A stretch of DNA of 64,000 nt from Gracilaria domingensis (lineage: Eukaryota > Rhodophyta > Florideophyceae > Gracilariales > Gracilariaceae), in contig VCMS01000032.1 in assembly GCA_022539475.1 (NCBI GenBank), positions 186,001-250,000 on the forward strand, read 5' to 3'. The notes under the pieces are model-generated. The model was not told where the DNA came from, made no database searches, and saw nothing but the letters and a program-made list of their open reading frames with translations. This document shows positions 55,301-64,000 of the stretch, in pieces. Each line of letters opens with the position of its first letter. The stretch's first letter is position 1. The position numbers were made by a program, and so were the translations under genes.

Positions 55301-57605
55301 CGTTATGGAGGTCCGTATTCAGCATGACGACTGAGTAGCTCAACACATAGGCTGCATCAGCGCTCTTTAGGACACCTCCACCAGCATGCCCTGATTCGTG
55401 CTGAGAGCCATTTGACACGCTAGCGACTCCGGATTCATCTGCGGAACTCTCTGGACTTGAGCAGGCAACTCGCGGACTTTCTTGGTACTGTGCAAAGTAC
55501 CTATCAGCGAAAGATTGAACAATTCTACTAATCTTCTGAGCTTCGCCTGGGAGACGGAAACTTTCAAGAAACACTCGGAGCGATTCCGTAAACGGTCTGC
55601 CCGCGAACTTAAACGTGGCAGTGTAATCAGCAAGAACAAGTCTGGAGAGATTGTCTGGTTCCCCAAGAATGACCCCTATTTTCTCCTTACTCAGGCCTGG
55701 CGTATCCCTTAGGAAACGCACAATAGCCTTGACGTCACCCTCAAGGTCTTCGCTCACTGTCCCGTCTGAGTCTGAGTTCTTGAAAATGAATCCATGCTTA
55801 CGAAGGATTGGAATTAGTTTCGCAGCCTTATTAACTTTGTCTGATGTGTTAAACTCTTCTCCAGCTCTCTGTAATCTTTTCTTTTCCTTTCGCACTTGCC
55901 GCCCAAGCTTCTGTGCCTCAAAGTCCATTGTCGGAGGGCTTGAAAGTCCCGTTGTTTCAAGTTTCAACCTGTCACTTATCGTGTCAATAATAGCCAACAC
56001 TGCTTCTGCACATAACAAAGCGCAAGCTCTCCCGAAACGCGACGCCTCCGGATTTCCCCCGCTAATTGGCAAAATGGAGTCTTCGTCATCACTCTCATGA
56101 TCCCCTGTCGCATCCGCCAATCGATGTGTTCCACTAGAAGATGCGCGGAGCCTTTTGCTCCGTCGACGAAATCGATTTGTCTTCGCAGCCTGACCAAGCG
56201 CTTCTAGCAAGGGATGAACCATGTCTGTCCTCTTCATTTCGCAATCCGCTAATCGATACATTATGCAAAGCAGACCTGGTGTAGAAAAGAGGGCAGCAAG
56301 CGATTCTAGTCCAATCTCCCTTATTACAGGGTCCAACTCTATGGGAACTGGCGTTAGCGAGCCACTGCCTCCAGGCGTGGATTGAGATGCTACCGGATTA
56401 CCTTTCGGTTGGTCATCGGTGCGATGTTTGTTTCCTCCCATGGCAGGAGGTAGCACATTCTCATAACCTGAAATGTAGTACGGGTATACACGGTCAAGTA
56501 ACGCAAACAGAAGCGGGGCACCGTTTTCTTCTAAAACATGCACTAATTGAGTCGCAATTGTAAAAGCGGCGGCAATTATCCCGGGCTCAGATTGATAGTT
56601 GCCTAGTGTTCGAAGAATTCCGCGCGAGCAGTCCCTAAGCAGATATTGTTTGAGCACGGGATGTGACTTGAGTGTTGTCCCAGCGGATGCTAGAAGAGAG
56701 GATATAAGCTCTAATCCCAGAATCCTTTCCGCGGATGATTGTGCATAGAGAGGATCTGCCATTCGCGAAACAAGCTCGATAATGGCTGCGATCATCGCTA
56801 CCGAGGACGGACCGTGTTGGTTGAACGAATCTGAGTCAAAAGCATACCCGAAGGCCGGTCCACTTACACCATGGGCAAAGATAGAAGGGGTATCGCTTTG
56901 TTGAAGAACGTTATTGTTAGTGACAATGGTGTGCGTCTGCTCGCCAATAGCTGAACAAATATTAACAAGAGCGGCATCGGCTGTGCTCTTCAATAGAATT
57001 GATGCACGACGCCTACCAGAAGCAATTCCCATGCATGCTTCGATTGATCTCAAAACTGATGCATCCGCGAGCATAGGCAAGGCGGCGGAACAAATGACGG
57101 TAGTCAGCACTCGCGTTATTCGTGACAGCACAACCTCATCTGAGGCTGGATCAGTTGCATCGAAGCGGCAAGCGGCAGCTGCATCTATGATTGAACTGAG
57201 TGCCGGTGCATACTCACGAAGCAGTTGCTTTTCTTTGGCTAATAGAATGATGTGCGCTGCGATGGCGCGTAGAGACTTAAGCGCGACGCCAGTGATTATG
57301 CCCGAAGCGTCTCGGGAGCGCACGACCTCGAAAAAGGGATCCAAGGCGTTTAGCAGTGCATCTGGAGGGATGAGAGCCTTGTCAGACCAGGCGGGGCTGG
57401 ACTGGTTGGGAAGGACGGCAGACACGGGGACGCGTACCACTTCGCGAAGGGACTTGACTTCTTTGACCAGAGGATGCTCGGCTGGCTGAGGGGTAGAAGC
57501 AAACGATAGAAGATAGCCGAAGCGGCGATTTCTGCGCAGAGCGCTCAGAAGCTCTCTGGCTTCTCCGAGAAGAACGACGGATAAGGAAACTGAAGTGTCA
57601 GGCAT
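52398..57605 (-). CDS. Large ARF guanine-nucleotide exchange factor, GBF1/GNOM family
   Basis: This protein activates ARF GTPases on Golgi membranes for COPI recruitment. From MPDTSVSLSVVLLGEARELL at 57605 it has 1735 residues without an intron, the normal size. The order is an N-terminal DCB/HUS region (to about 560), the Sec7 domain (about 605-850), then HDS helices to the end. The Sec7 domain shows the catalytic glutamate in SFRLPGEAQKI and the ARF-contact motif AAYVLSYSVVMLNTDLHN followed by DSIRNKM. A Ser/Gly-rich insertion of about 30 residues sits between the two. The residues Y-S...D...M in that motif are those known to confer brefeldin A sensitivity. Acidic linkers (SDDEDYDDHEDDG) occur after Sec7. 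The start region contains a G17 run on the plus strand upstream of the ATG. Confidence 0.93.
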   Translation of the reverse strand: MPDTSVSLSVVLLGEARELLSALRRNRRFGYLLSFASTPQPAEHPLVKEVKSLREVVRVPVSAVLPNQSSPAWSDKALIPPDALLNALDPFFEVVRSRDASGIITGVALKSLRAIAAHIILLAKEKQLLREYAPALSSIIDAAAACRFDATDPASDEVVLSRITRVLTTVICSAALPMLADASVLRSIEACMGIASGRRRASILLKSTADAALVNICSAIGEQTHTIVTNNNVLQQSDTPSIFAHGVSGPAFGYAFDSDSFNQHGPSSVAMIAAIIELVSRMADPLYAQSSAERILGLELISSLLASAGTTLKSHPVLKQYLLRDCSRGILRTLGNYQSEPGIIAAAFTIATQLVHVLEENGAPLLFALLDRVYPYYISGYENVLPPAMGGNKHRTDDQPKGNPVASQSTPGGSGSLTPVPIELDPVIREIGLESLAALFSTPGLLCIMYRLADCEMKRTDMVHPLLEALGQAAKTNRFRRRSKRLRASSSGTHRLADATGDHESDDEDSILPISGGNPEASRFGRACALLCAEAVLAIIDTISDRLKLETTGLSSPPTMDFEAQKLGRQVRKEKKRLQRAGEEFNTSDKVNKAAKLIPILRKHGFIFKNSDSDGTVSEDLEGDVKAIVRFLRDTPGLSKEKIGVILGEPDNLSRLVLADYTATFKFAGRPFTESLRVFLESFRLPGEAQKISRIVQSFADRYFAQYQESPRVACSSPESSADESGVASVSNGSQHESGHAGGGVLKSADAAYVLSYSVVMLNTDLHNDSIRNKMTLEDFVRNCRGLNDKSDFPRWFLSEIYNSIAEVEIRMSDEAGIGALTDLLWDEQIKRMESEVSNFPTAQSSLVFEEDLFFLSWEAAVVATNSILNEAGDANSVQKALEGFLSVARCATSFRIGRPTDAVISSLCTATTVREGPLHGAAVRFGTDIKAQMASVALSGVSRQCGDWLQADGWQALVSYLLRLHALCLLPPELEQLLGGYGPELVMSSSEEQYQSSLIPAWWPSQVPKAGQSVEEEKPKRTTRANGFFAAILAASIGSELDSDDEDYDDHEDDGVGHGHSRKKVSHIAPSYLRMKTREETEALDLARRCIASCRIEDVVIKEAKVLQSSALEFLSQAIARSAIRVMSTKPDDDGSGTDAPPNIATAHQSMSVIDWVEIAPQSPTNDSSIIAGVNSRQSSRTTAESDSDYPSFGLSQSWDGSLRERDERKARELIIAFCVDALCELTFQNRDRLQIPWPALHSLLVRIIAPATFPSPVLERAVVALLRIGIRLLNRPELRDDVLRGLNLLVRLPTDTAEALSVPVVIGVHNMIEVHGAIIRSTSGWHAILSILENTAHYQPKAREIGLATLTGILRGQYSTEAISSESFAPLLDAILAYTSSSSVDISIRALDLLYLLAQRVPTFKDKIEIRKADFESSTMSAEMTEEIDVNSEENMWSEFWSPLFLGFAASIRDSRGKVRNHALGVVERVLALGGSAKFLSATEWSQTLTSVILPLMTQLFITHGFLSATIEAERAAQRKLLAEKSAAASVRRSRPRSFAVSAEHDEQMLKSVVAACNRTRMRAIFLTSKSFLQHHSVIASGLTDPAFTELWMAILEVFRVAYNSSATPEKEISVIKSEIRTPEQDEVLEHIPETVKNVLLVMCGCGLLSKSHEVRWNATFTMVRDFIPDIDEIISAATQGPLTTNIKQSNSSHENGTRDSAPPKQNDQLDMNAELEGSGNIALTSQEPVAST

Positions 57606-58417
57606 ATTTGCACGAAGAGACAATGCGCGGGGGGGGGGGGGGGGGTTGGTGGCATCAATTTGAGATGCAGGATGACAGTTAGGAAATGGGGGGTGTGAGG
57701 AGGGATGCGCTTTCCGTTAGAAGCGTTGGGGAGCGTGGGCAGGGCGGAGTGAAGAGTCGCTAACCATTCCTGTGGTGACGACGACCACCGAGAGGACACC
57801 GCAGGAGCTGTCGGAGCGAAACAGACAAACGCGTGCAAGACGGGTTGCAATGCAATTGCGGTTCAAAAAGGAGCATTTTGACTGTCGTCGGCAGCGGTGG
57901 ATGTGGTGAACTGTCCGAAACGCTGCACATACACGTACAGCAACTGTCAGGCGCTGCTGCCAGCAGCATCTCCGTGATCGTGGCCACGTGGGCAGCACAG
58001 CATGCGTGGGCGCGCCAAGACGTAGCGCGGCGTGCGGAGCGCTATTTGGGTGGCCTCCTACGCCAGCAGGCCTGTCCGCAGGCCTGTCCGCAACAAGCTC
58101 GTTCCCACCGAAAACTCGCACCAACGTGGCTACAGTGTTGGTTGTTGAGCGGATCTAGATACCCGCGGCAGACCCGGACGTGTTCAGCATCGCCCCATCC
58201 CCCTGCTCTGCTTGCCTTCCCCTTATTTCGCCTGCAACCCCAGCCGATCCGCCCTTCTTCAGCTTCCCTCACACTCCCTTGCGCCTGCTGGCGCACTCTA
58301 CTCTGCGCAACATTGCGGCGCAGCGACGCGTCGTCGCTCGTCCACTCCCCTCCCTTCGCGTCCCGTATTGCTCCCGTCCACTCCCCTCCCTACCCCCTCC
58401 CCTTCTCACCGTCATCA
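57606..58417. promoter_or_regulatory. Bidirectional promoter region between ARF-GEF and exportin-1
   Basis: These 812 bp separate the divergent start codons. A run of 17 G lies at 57629-57645, next to the GEF start. The rest is pyrimidine-rich towards the exportin gene (CTCCCCTCCC repeats at about 58345-58405). The exportin frame is open through it but lacks family sequence, so it is untranslated. Confidence 0.55.
57629..57645. repeat. G17 homopolymer
   Basis: A pure G run in the 5' region of the ARF-GEF gene (C run in its transcript). Confidence 0.9.
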
Positions 58418-61400
58418 ATGGAGCGTCTCGCCGACCCCTCCATCCCTGATGAGGAGTATGTCACTCTTCTAGAGCAGCCCATCAACATCCTTTACAACTC
58501 ACGCAATGCATCCGAACGCAATGCCGCCCAGGCGCTGCTGACACAGTTGCAGGACATGCCCAACGCGTGGGTGCGCGTCGACAAGGTGCTGGATCATCCG
58601 TCCTCCTCGATAAACGCAAAGTTCTTCGCGTTGCAAATTTTGGAAAAGTTGATTCGCTATCGTTGGAAAACCTTGCCGCGAAGCACCTGCGAGAGCATAC
58701 GTAACTACGTGGTCAACAAGGTCATTCGCCTTTCAGAAACTGACGAATCGCTTCGCCGTGAACGCGTTTTTGTTTCAAAGCTCAATCTCATTCTTGTTCA
58801 GATCGTCAAGCAGGAGTGGCCTGCCAAATGGCAGTCGTTCATGACTGAAATCGTTGGTGCCAGTCGAAGCAGCGTCAGTCTCTGTGAGAATAACATGAAG
58901 ATTCTCCGCTTGCTGTCAGAAGAGGTCTTCGAGTTTTCCACCGGGCAAATGACCCATGATAAGATTCAAGAACTAAAGAAACAATTTAACGATGACTTCG
59001 CCAGAGTATTTCAGCTTTGTCAATATGTTTTCGAATCTGCGAATGACCTGCAGACATCACGCCCAGCACTTCTCATCGCAACCTTGAAGACGCTCGAGAA
59101 GTTTCTCTCGTGGATCCCCCTCGGTTACATATTCGAGACTCAGCTAATTGAATTGCTCGTCGGCTTTATGGGCGTACCGTCCTTACGAAATGCTACAATA
59201 CCATGCTTGGTTGAAATAGCGTCACTGTCCTCCGTCGGCCCGAAGAACTACGATGAGCGATTCGGTCTTCTATTCCTTTCATTCGTCAAGCAACTTGTTG
59301 TTGTCCTTCCACGTGATACGGATATTGCACGAGCGTATGAGGACGCTGACGACGAAACACAAGGGTTCGTCATGGACCTCGCATTGTTCTTCACAGGCTT
59401 CTTTAAGTCCCATACACGCCTGCTTAACGTAGAAGGCCCTCCTGATGTGCAAGAAGCATTAAGATTAGCTCACGAGTATCTCGTTAATCTTTCTAGAGTG
59501 TCTAACGTTGAGGTATTTAAAACGTGCTTGGAATGGTGGTCGAGGCTGGCATTGGATTTATACGAGACTGAATGTCATTCTTCTCCTCGTCATGATCGAG
59601 CCAGCGCGCTCATGCTTGAGAGGTCTCCGGAAGTGCAGACGACGGCATTGGTGACGTTGGCGCTGAATCCAAATGGTATACCGAGAAGCGCCCTTCGCTT
59701 ATCGGCGAAAAGAGCATTTTACGCCCCGATCCTGGCTGAGCTGCGCCAAGTAATGATCTCAAGGATGGCCAAGCCTGAAGAGGTTCTAATTGTCGAGGAT
59801 GAGAACGGAGAAATAGTTCGCGAAACTACGAAAGATACAGATGCAATAGCCCTGTACAAAACAATGAGGGAGACGCTTGTGTACTTGACACACCTCGACA
59901 CGCAAAACACAGAGAACATCATGCTTTCGAAGCTAAGTGCTCAAATAGATAATAGTCAATGGTCATGGCACAACCTGAACACTCTCTGTTGGGCAATTGG
60001 CAGTATATCTGGTGCTATGGGGGAGGAAGAGGAAAGAAAGTTCCTTGTAACGGTTGTAAAGGAGCTTCTGCAACTATGTGAAATTAAGCGTGGAAAGGAC
60101 AATAAGGCTGTTGTTGCATCAAACATTCTGTATGTTGTTGGTCAATATCCACGATTCCTAAGAGCACACTGGAAATTTTTGAAAACGGTTGTGAACAAAC
60201 TGTTTGAGTTTATGCATGAGACGCACCCCGGAGTTCAAGATATGGCATGCGACACATTCTTGAAAATTGCGCAGAAGTGTCGGAACAAGTTCGTGAACGT
60301 TCAATCAGGGGAGACCGAGCCTTTTATTGTTGAAATGCTTGATAAGCTTCCAGAAATCATTCAGAAGTTGGAGCCCCATCAGATCCATTCTTTCTATGAG
60401 TCCTGTGGATGTATAATAGCAAGTGAAGTTGACCCAGGGCGACAGTCGCAGCTCATAATGAAGCTGTTCGAACTTCCAAATAGCAGTTGGCGGCAGCTAC
60501 TGTATTCAGCCTCTTTCTCTGAGGAAATCTTAACTCAACGGGACAAGATGAAGAACTTTTCAAGTATACTACGAACCAATTCTAGGGTGGCGGAATCACT
60601 AGGGCCTCCATATCTAGTTCAACTAGAATGGATCTTTGCTGATATGATGAAGGTATATAAGGCTTATTCGAGTTTGATTCAGACTGCAGTGGCGAATGGG
60701 GGGCAGTTCGCAACAAAGAGTGCTCTTGTTCGGAACATGAGGGCCGTGAAGAGAGAGGTTCTTAGAGTCCTTGAGACTTGCATCAGGAAGTCCGACGAGA
60801 AGAACCGAGAAAAGATCCAGAAAGGGATTATTGAACAACTTACGGACCCAATACTTGGCGACTACTACAACTCTGCTCCTGATGCACGAGAGCCAGCAGT
60901 GTTATCTCTCTTCTCGACGATTGTCACCTACATGCAAGGAACTCTAACTACGTCCGCCATTACTGTCATATTCAAATCCCTTGTTCGCGTGACAGTCGAC
61001 ATGATTACAAACAATTTCGAAGACTTCCCTGATGCTCGAATCAATTTCTTCTTACTCCTGAGGTCCATTAACCAACATAATTTCGCCGCGCTATTTGCTT
61101 TAAGTGAAAATCCGGCAGCCGCTGAAGCAGACTTTCGTTTCGTGATCAACGCCATTGTATGGGCGTTCAAGCACACGGAAAGAAACGTAGCGGAAACCGG
61201 GCTGCAGATCCTTATTGAAATGTTGCGGAAAGTGGATAGTTCTCCATTCGTGAACTATTTCTATAGGATCTACTTCAAGTTGATCTTGAATGACATTCTA
61301 TCAGTATTGACGGATACATTCCACCGACCGGGATTCAAGCTCCATGCCATGACTCTTATGCACCTGATCGGAGCTGTTGGTTCCGGGCGGATTACAGAAC

Positions 61401-61765
61401 CTATATGGGACGAAGCCGAACAAGATCAAGTCGCATGCGCGACTGCGAATGGTACTGCACCAGCTAGTAACCCAGTGTTTTTGCACAATCATCTGTTGAA
61501 AATTCTGAAGGAAGCTTTCCCGAACTTGACCGAAACGCAGGTGACTGAAATTGTGAAGAAACTTTTGTCGTCTGTGGACGAAAAGATGTTCAAGATTCAT
61601 TTGCGGGATTTCCTGGTGCAAACTAAAGAGTTTTCTTCAGGGGATAATACAGAATTGTTTGATGAGGAGAACAAGCTACAGCAGTTGGAGAAAGAAAAGT
61701 TGGAGAAGGAAAGGCTTGCTAGAACTCCTGGTCTTCTACCACCGTCAAGAGTACAAAGTCATTAG
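58418..61765 (+). CDS. XPO1: Exportin-1 (CRM1)
   Basis: This is the nuclear export receptor for leucine-rich export signals, working with RanGTP. The ATG at 58418 (MERLADPSIPDEEYVTLLEQ) starts 1115 residues, close to the usual 1070-1080, with the difference mostly at the N- and C-termini. The importin-beta N-terminal domain is at about residues 35-105 (ALQILEKLIRYRWKTLPRS). The export-signal groove is highly conserved: NTLCWAIGSISGAMGEEEER, VASNILYVVGQYPRFLRAHW, FLKTVVNKLFEFMHETHPGV and DMACDTFLKIAQKC, including the cysteine that reacts with leptomycin B. The rest of the HEAT repeats follow without a break. No intron is visible. Confidence 0.97.
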   Translation: MERLADPSIPDEEYVTLLEQPINILYNSRNASERNAAQALLTQLQDMPNAWVRVDKVLDHPSSSINAKFFALQILEKLIRYRWKTLPRSTCESIRNYVVNKVIRLSETDESLRRERVFVSKLNLILVQIVKQEWPAKWQSFMTEIVGASRSSVSLCENNMKILRLLSEEVFEFSTGQMTHDKIQELKKQFNDDFARVFQLCQYVFESANDLQTSRPALLIATLKTLEKFLSWIPLGYIFETQLIELLVGFMGVPSLRNATIPCLVEIASLSSVGPKNYDERFGLLFLSFVKQLVVVLPRDTDIARAYEDADDETQGFVMDLALFFTGFFKSHTRLLNVEGPPDVQEALRLAHEYLVNLSRVSNVEVFKTCLEWWSRLALDLYETECHSSPRHDRASALMLERSPEVQTTALVTLALNPNGIPRSALRLSAKRAFYAPILAELRQVMISRMAKPEEVLIVEDENGEIVRETTKDTDAIALYKTMRETLVYLTHLDTQNTENIMLSKLSAQIDNSQWSWHNLNTLCWAIGSISGAMGEEEERKFLVTVVKELLQLCEIKRGKDNKAVVASNILYVVGQYPRFLRAHWKFLKTVVNKLFEFMHETHPGVQDMACDTFLKIAQKCRNKFVNVQSGETEPFIVEMLDKLPEIIQKLEPHQIHSFYESCGCIIASEVDPGRQSQLIMKLFELPNSSWRQLLYSASFSEEILTQRDKMKNFSSILRTNSRVAESLGPPYLVQLEWIFADMMKVYKAYSSLIQTAVANGGQFATKSALVRNMRAVKREVLRVLETCIRKSDEKNREKIQKGIIEQLTDPILGDYYNSAPDAREPAVLSLFSTIVTYMQGTLTTSAITVIFKSLVRVTVDMITNNFEDFPDARINFFLLLRSINQHNFAALFALSENPAAAEADFRFVINAIVWAFKHTERNVAETGLQILIEMLRKVDSSPFVNYFYRIYFKLILNDILSVLTDTFHRPGFKLHAMTLMHLIGAVGSGRITEPIWDEAEQDQVACATANGTAPASNPVFLHNHLLKILKEAFPNLTETQVTEIVKKLLSSVDEKMFKIHLRDFLVQTKEFSSGDNTELFDEENKLQQLEKEKLEKERLARTPGLLPPSRVQSH

Positions 61766-62142
61766 CATTGTAACGTAAGTGTTGCGCAGGGCGGTGCCAG
61801 TCTACATTATGTGTTGAAGTTGTGATTGGTTCCGAGAATCACAACAGTGGCAGTGATAGGTTTACGTTCAGGAATCAGTAGTATCTCTTTAGCGGTGTGT
61901 TTTGTTCTCTGCTGGGGAGATCAGAAAGAGAAAACGGGTCGTCTGGAAGCAACGAGCTGATGTGAGGCTCATTGAACGTTTTTTTGCTTTGTAAATGTCT
62001 GTGGTCATGTGAACGTGACAATCTGCCCCATAAGAATAGGTACTGGCACAAATCCCTTATTGACTTGAGATCATACTTGAAGAACACATATCAGGAAAGA
62101 AAGGCCTTTACATGCTTTAAACTAACACGTTGCAATTTGATA
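61766..62142. other. Short convergent intergenic region
   Basis: This is the 3' side of exportin-1 and of Rpb5, which are transcribed towards each other. I see no further gene or repeat. Confidence 0.6.
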
Positions 62143-62796
62143 TTACGCAACACATAAACGATAAGTAACATAACGTCCTGCCGTTTCGGAAGGTCTGGTA
62201 ATTTTCACAACATTACCAGGTACCAGACCGTAGTATCGTGCAATTGGGTCTGTTCGTTGTATACGCGGCAGTTGGCTTTCTTTTAGTTTGTACCTTCGAA
62301 GCAACGCACGTTTGGACTCTTCAGACATCAACTCGTGTCGAGGAACAAGTTGATGGTGAGTGATGTTGACAAGCAACTCATTTTCTATGAATACTTCCAG
62401 TAAACATTTGCCTGAGGCAGACATTTTTTCCACTGCACCTTTTGCAGTTGGGGTCAGTCCAGTTTGCAAAATCATGAGCGCGTTGTTCACCACATTATTT
62501 TCCATACGCTTCGTTATGGCACTCACCACATCAACCCCCACGGACTTCCCTCGTTCTTCGTCAGGGAAGAAGACAAATATTTGGTCTGCCGGGTTGTCGC
62601 GCCGTTGTCGCAACATCGTTAGAGATTCACGATTGTAGTTCGCAGTTTGCAGCTGCGCTGCGAAATCATCCTTACTCAAGTTCAAATCTTCGTTTGTATT
62701 CAGAACCGCATATCCCCGGTCGGAAAGCATTTCCAAAACCGTCCGACGTACGCGGAAGAGTCGACTTACGTCCTTTTCTAACTGTGCATCATTCAT
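62143..62796 (-). CDS. RPB5: RNA polymerase I/II/III common subunit Rpb5 (RPABC1)
   Basis: This subunit is shared by the three nuclear RNA polymerases and lies in the lower jaw near downstream DNA. At 217 residues it is of standard size. The N-terminal jaw domain (LFRVRRTVLEMLSDRGYAV) is followed by the conserved C-terminal assembly domain: HHQLVPRHELMSEESKRALL, RRYKLKESQLPRIQRTDPIA, RYYGLVPGNVVKITRPSETA and GRYVTYRLCV. No residues expected of the RpoH-like domain are missing. It starts at the first Met with a typical MNDAQLEKDVSRLFRVRR sequence. No intron is visible. Confidence 0.97.
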   Translation of the reverse strand: MNDAQLEKDVSRLFRVRRTVLEMLSDRGYAVLNTNEDLNLSKDDFAAQLQTANYNRESLTMLRQRRDNPADQIFVFFPDEERGKSVGVDVVSAITKRMENNVVNNALMILQTGLTPTAKGAVEKMSASGKCLLEVFIENELLVNITHHQLVPRHELMSEESKRALLRRYKLKESQLPRIQRTDPIARYYGLVPGNVVKITRPSETAGRYVTYRLCVA

Positions 62797-63073
62797 CTTG
62801 AAATCGTCTTGGAATCTTAGGTTCTTCCCAAGTAGCGAGATTGAAGGTGCGGTTCTGCCTCCGTAGGCAATTCAAAAGTCGATTTCCTTTGTAGTACCGA
62901 TGTGATATGTTAGTATTCTGTACTGGGATATGAAGCTTGACCAACTTTAATAAGCTAGTCTTGGACCTAGCTTCAACCTGAGCCGTTCGCAGCAAAGAAC
63001 ACCTTGTAAGTAGGAGCTATCTATGTAGGTGTCGGTCGGTAAAGGGTATCCGCGGTCTACCGGCATTGCCGGA

Positions 63074-63177
63074 CCATTCCTGAAATCTTCATTGATCCGA
63101 CACAAGTTTTGACAACGGCAGTCTGCTATCGTCACAACTTCTGTCGGATCAAGAATCAATGGAAATTTCAGGAATGG
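63074..63177. mobile_element. Fold-back element with arms of about 45 bp
   Basis: CCATTCCTGAAAT and, further in, GATCCGACA/CAAGTTTTGAC pair with their complements on the right arm, with a few bulges, around a loop of about 15 bases. This is typical of small fold-back MITE remnants. Confidence 0.65.
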
Positions 63178-63330
63178 TTTAAATTGTTTGAAAACATTTT
63201 GAAAAGGAGCGGTTTCGTCCCGAAACTTTCGTATCGCGTTTGCCATGGATAACCACCCTTCCTGTTCATGGTTGTAGCAGCAGCCTGCAAGCAGCAGCAA
63301 GCAAGCAGGGTACGACAGGAAGGTATTCGT

Positions 63331-63364
63331 GCCGTCGGTACAAGAGTAGTCTTGTACCGACGGC
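63331..63364. repeat. Hairpin with GCCGTCGGTACAAG arms
   Basis: GCCGTCGGTACAAG and its exact complement flank six bases. It shares CCGTCGGTAC with the hairpin at 33648 and the site at 38129. Confidence 0.8.
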
Positions 63365-63717
63365 CTATCGGCTTCGTATCTACTCGTGCGGAGGCTTACT
63401 TCTGCCATGCACTGAACAAGATCGCGCTCCTCTCATTTTGCCATGAGGAGTTTTGCGATTCTGGATGTCTTTAGCAACTACCGTTCTCTAACAATCTTCT
63501 TTTCCCAAGTGCGTAGGTTTAATTTTCAGTGACCCAGTGCCAAATTAAGTCTGTTGAAAGATGCCTCGGCGTCTCGAAGAATTGATAGGACACGATGTCC
63601 GTCAATGGGAGCTGCCAGGGTTGGCAAAGCCTCATCCTTCTATTCCAGAAGAGATGACCTTGGCTTGTGTTTCAGTATAAGCTTCCCAACATTTCTCCAT
63701 TTCAAACGCGTTTTAAA

Positions 63718-64000
63718 TCAGTACAAATTCTGAATACTCCGAACCTCTTCCCTAACCTCTTGTAAATGCTCCGTTAGCTCTTCTGGCGCTTTCTTCTGAG
63801 AAACCATGGCCACGCTTGTTGGTCGATTTGTGAGACCAGCAGTACCAAGCTCAGTTTTGCGCCCGACAAAGCAATACGGAATGTTGCTCTCTTCGCACAG
63901 TATGGGCACGTGAGCTATTACATCAATAGGAAAGACATCGCCAGCAAGCACAACCACACCAGTGTCACCTTTTCGAATAGCCAGCACTACCTCTTTCACT
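63718..64000 (-). CDS. NHP2: H/ACA snoRNP protein NHP2, 5' part outside the window
   Basis: An L7Ae-family RNA-binding protein of H/ACA pseudouridylation snoRNPs and telomerase RNP. The visible 94 codons are the C-terminal two thirds; the frame stays open to the window edge and the start lies outside. They show VKEVVLAIRKGDTGVVVLAG, DVFPIDVIAHVPILCEESNI, PYCFVGRKTELGTAG and RPTSVAMV, in the order of NHP2. The LAGDVFPIDVIAHVPILCE stretch is the family signature, and the C-terminal tail is charged. NHP2 fits better than the relatives SNU13 and eL8, especially the PIDV-x-x-H-x-P segment and the C-terminal EVREEVRSI. Confidence 0.9.
   Translation of the reverse strand, partial: VKEVVLAIRKGDTGVVVLAGDVFPIDVIAHVPILCEESNIPYCFVGRKTELGTAGLTNRPTSVAMVSQKKAPEELTEHLQEVREEVRSIQNLY

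Larger units (their letters stand above)
62797..63717. other. Intergenic region with two fold-back structures
   Basis: Contains inverted repeats at 63074-63177 and 63331-63364. A 153-codon minus-strand frame at 62947-63408 runs through both and is probably accidental. A 39-codon plus-strand frame begins at 63561 and has no support. Confidence 0.55.

Noticed and set aside
58042-58472. Frames in the exportin-1 5' region
   Set aside because: Composition-driven; the exportin start at 58418 is clear from family alignment by eye.
62947-63408. 153-codon minus-strand frame
   Set aside because: It runs through two fold-back structures, which explains part of its openness, and resembles no family.

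Overview
The window looks like nuclear DNA of a photosynthetic unicellular eukaryote, most likely a red alga. Three genes (29352-31115, 31487-32014, 41540-42364) encode proteins whose N-termini look like plastid transit peptides of the Phe-near-the-start type (MCAF, MAFV, MAFV), typical of red algae and glaucophytes. Most genes have no intron. Those that do carry short GT-AG introns of 67-141 nt. This assignment is an inference from gene content, not a database match.

Layout, left to right: a 5'-partial gene of unknown function (2-1894); a gene-poor stretch; intron-containing histone H4 and the DNA primase catalytic subunit on the minus strand (4659-6753); a five-finger C2H2 protein (8679-9443) inside an extraordinarily GC/CpG-rich block of about 5-12 kb; a mitochondrial carrier of SLC25A39/40-MTM1 type (10861-11796); a secreted metallo-beta-lactamase-fold hydrolase in three exons (13374-14556); a transposon-rich interval with a 1.16 kb TIR element; an M16C metallopeptidase whose conserved N-terminus is split over several frames (17432-20600); a GT61-like membrane protein with an internal duplication (21632-24313); a membrane RING-H2 protein (25680-26837); a divergent pair of plastid genes, a kinase and a DUF861-type cupin (29352-32014); tRNA-Gln(CTG) at 33391; an AMPK/SnRK1 beta subunit (34294-35267); IscU (36791-37357); an SR-like RRM protein (38786-40216); an unrecognised plastid protein (41540-42364); an FCP1/SCP-like phosphatase (44006-45225); fold-back elements and a LINE tail (46.7-48.65 kb); a Tudor-like gene, an unrecognised two-exon gene and prefoldin subunit 3 (49.3-52.3 kb); a divergent pair, GBF1/GNOM-type ARF-GEF and exportin-1 (52398-61765); RNA polymerase subunit Rpb5 (62143-62796); and a partial NHP2 (63718-64000).

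Most genes are unrelated housekeeping genes in mixed orientation. Three local arrangements suggest shared control: H4 and primase, both S-phase genes with E2F-type GCGCCAAA sites upstream; the kinase/cupin pair, which share a 371 bp intergenic promoter; and ARF-GEF/exportin-1, which share an 812 bp one. I found no clearly new multi-gene system. The most unusual signals are the CpG/Z-DNA-prone block, a LINE family with a conserved 3' stem-loop and (GA)n tail, the M16 gene's broken N-terminus, the duplicated GT61-like ectodomain, and a phosphatase whose two reading frames overlap by ATGA or are joined by a GC-AG intron.
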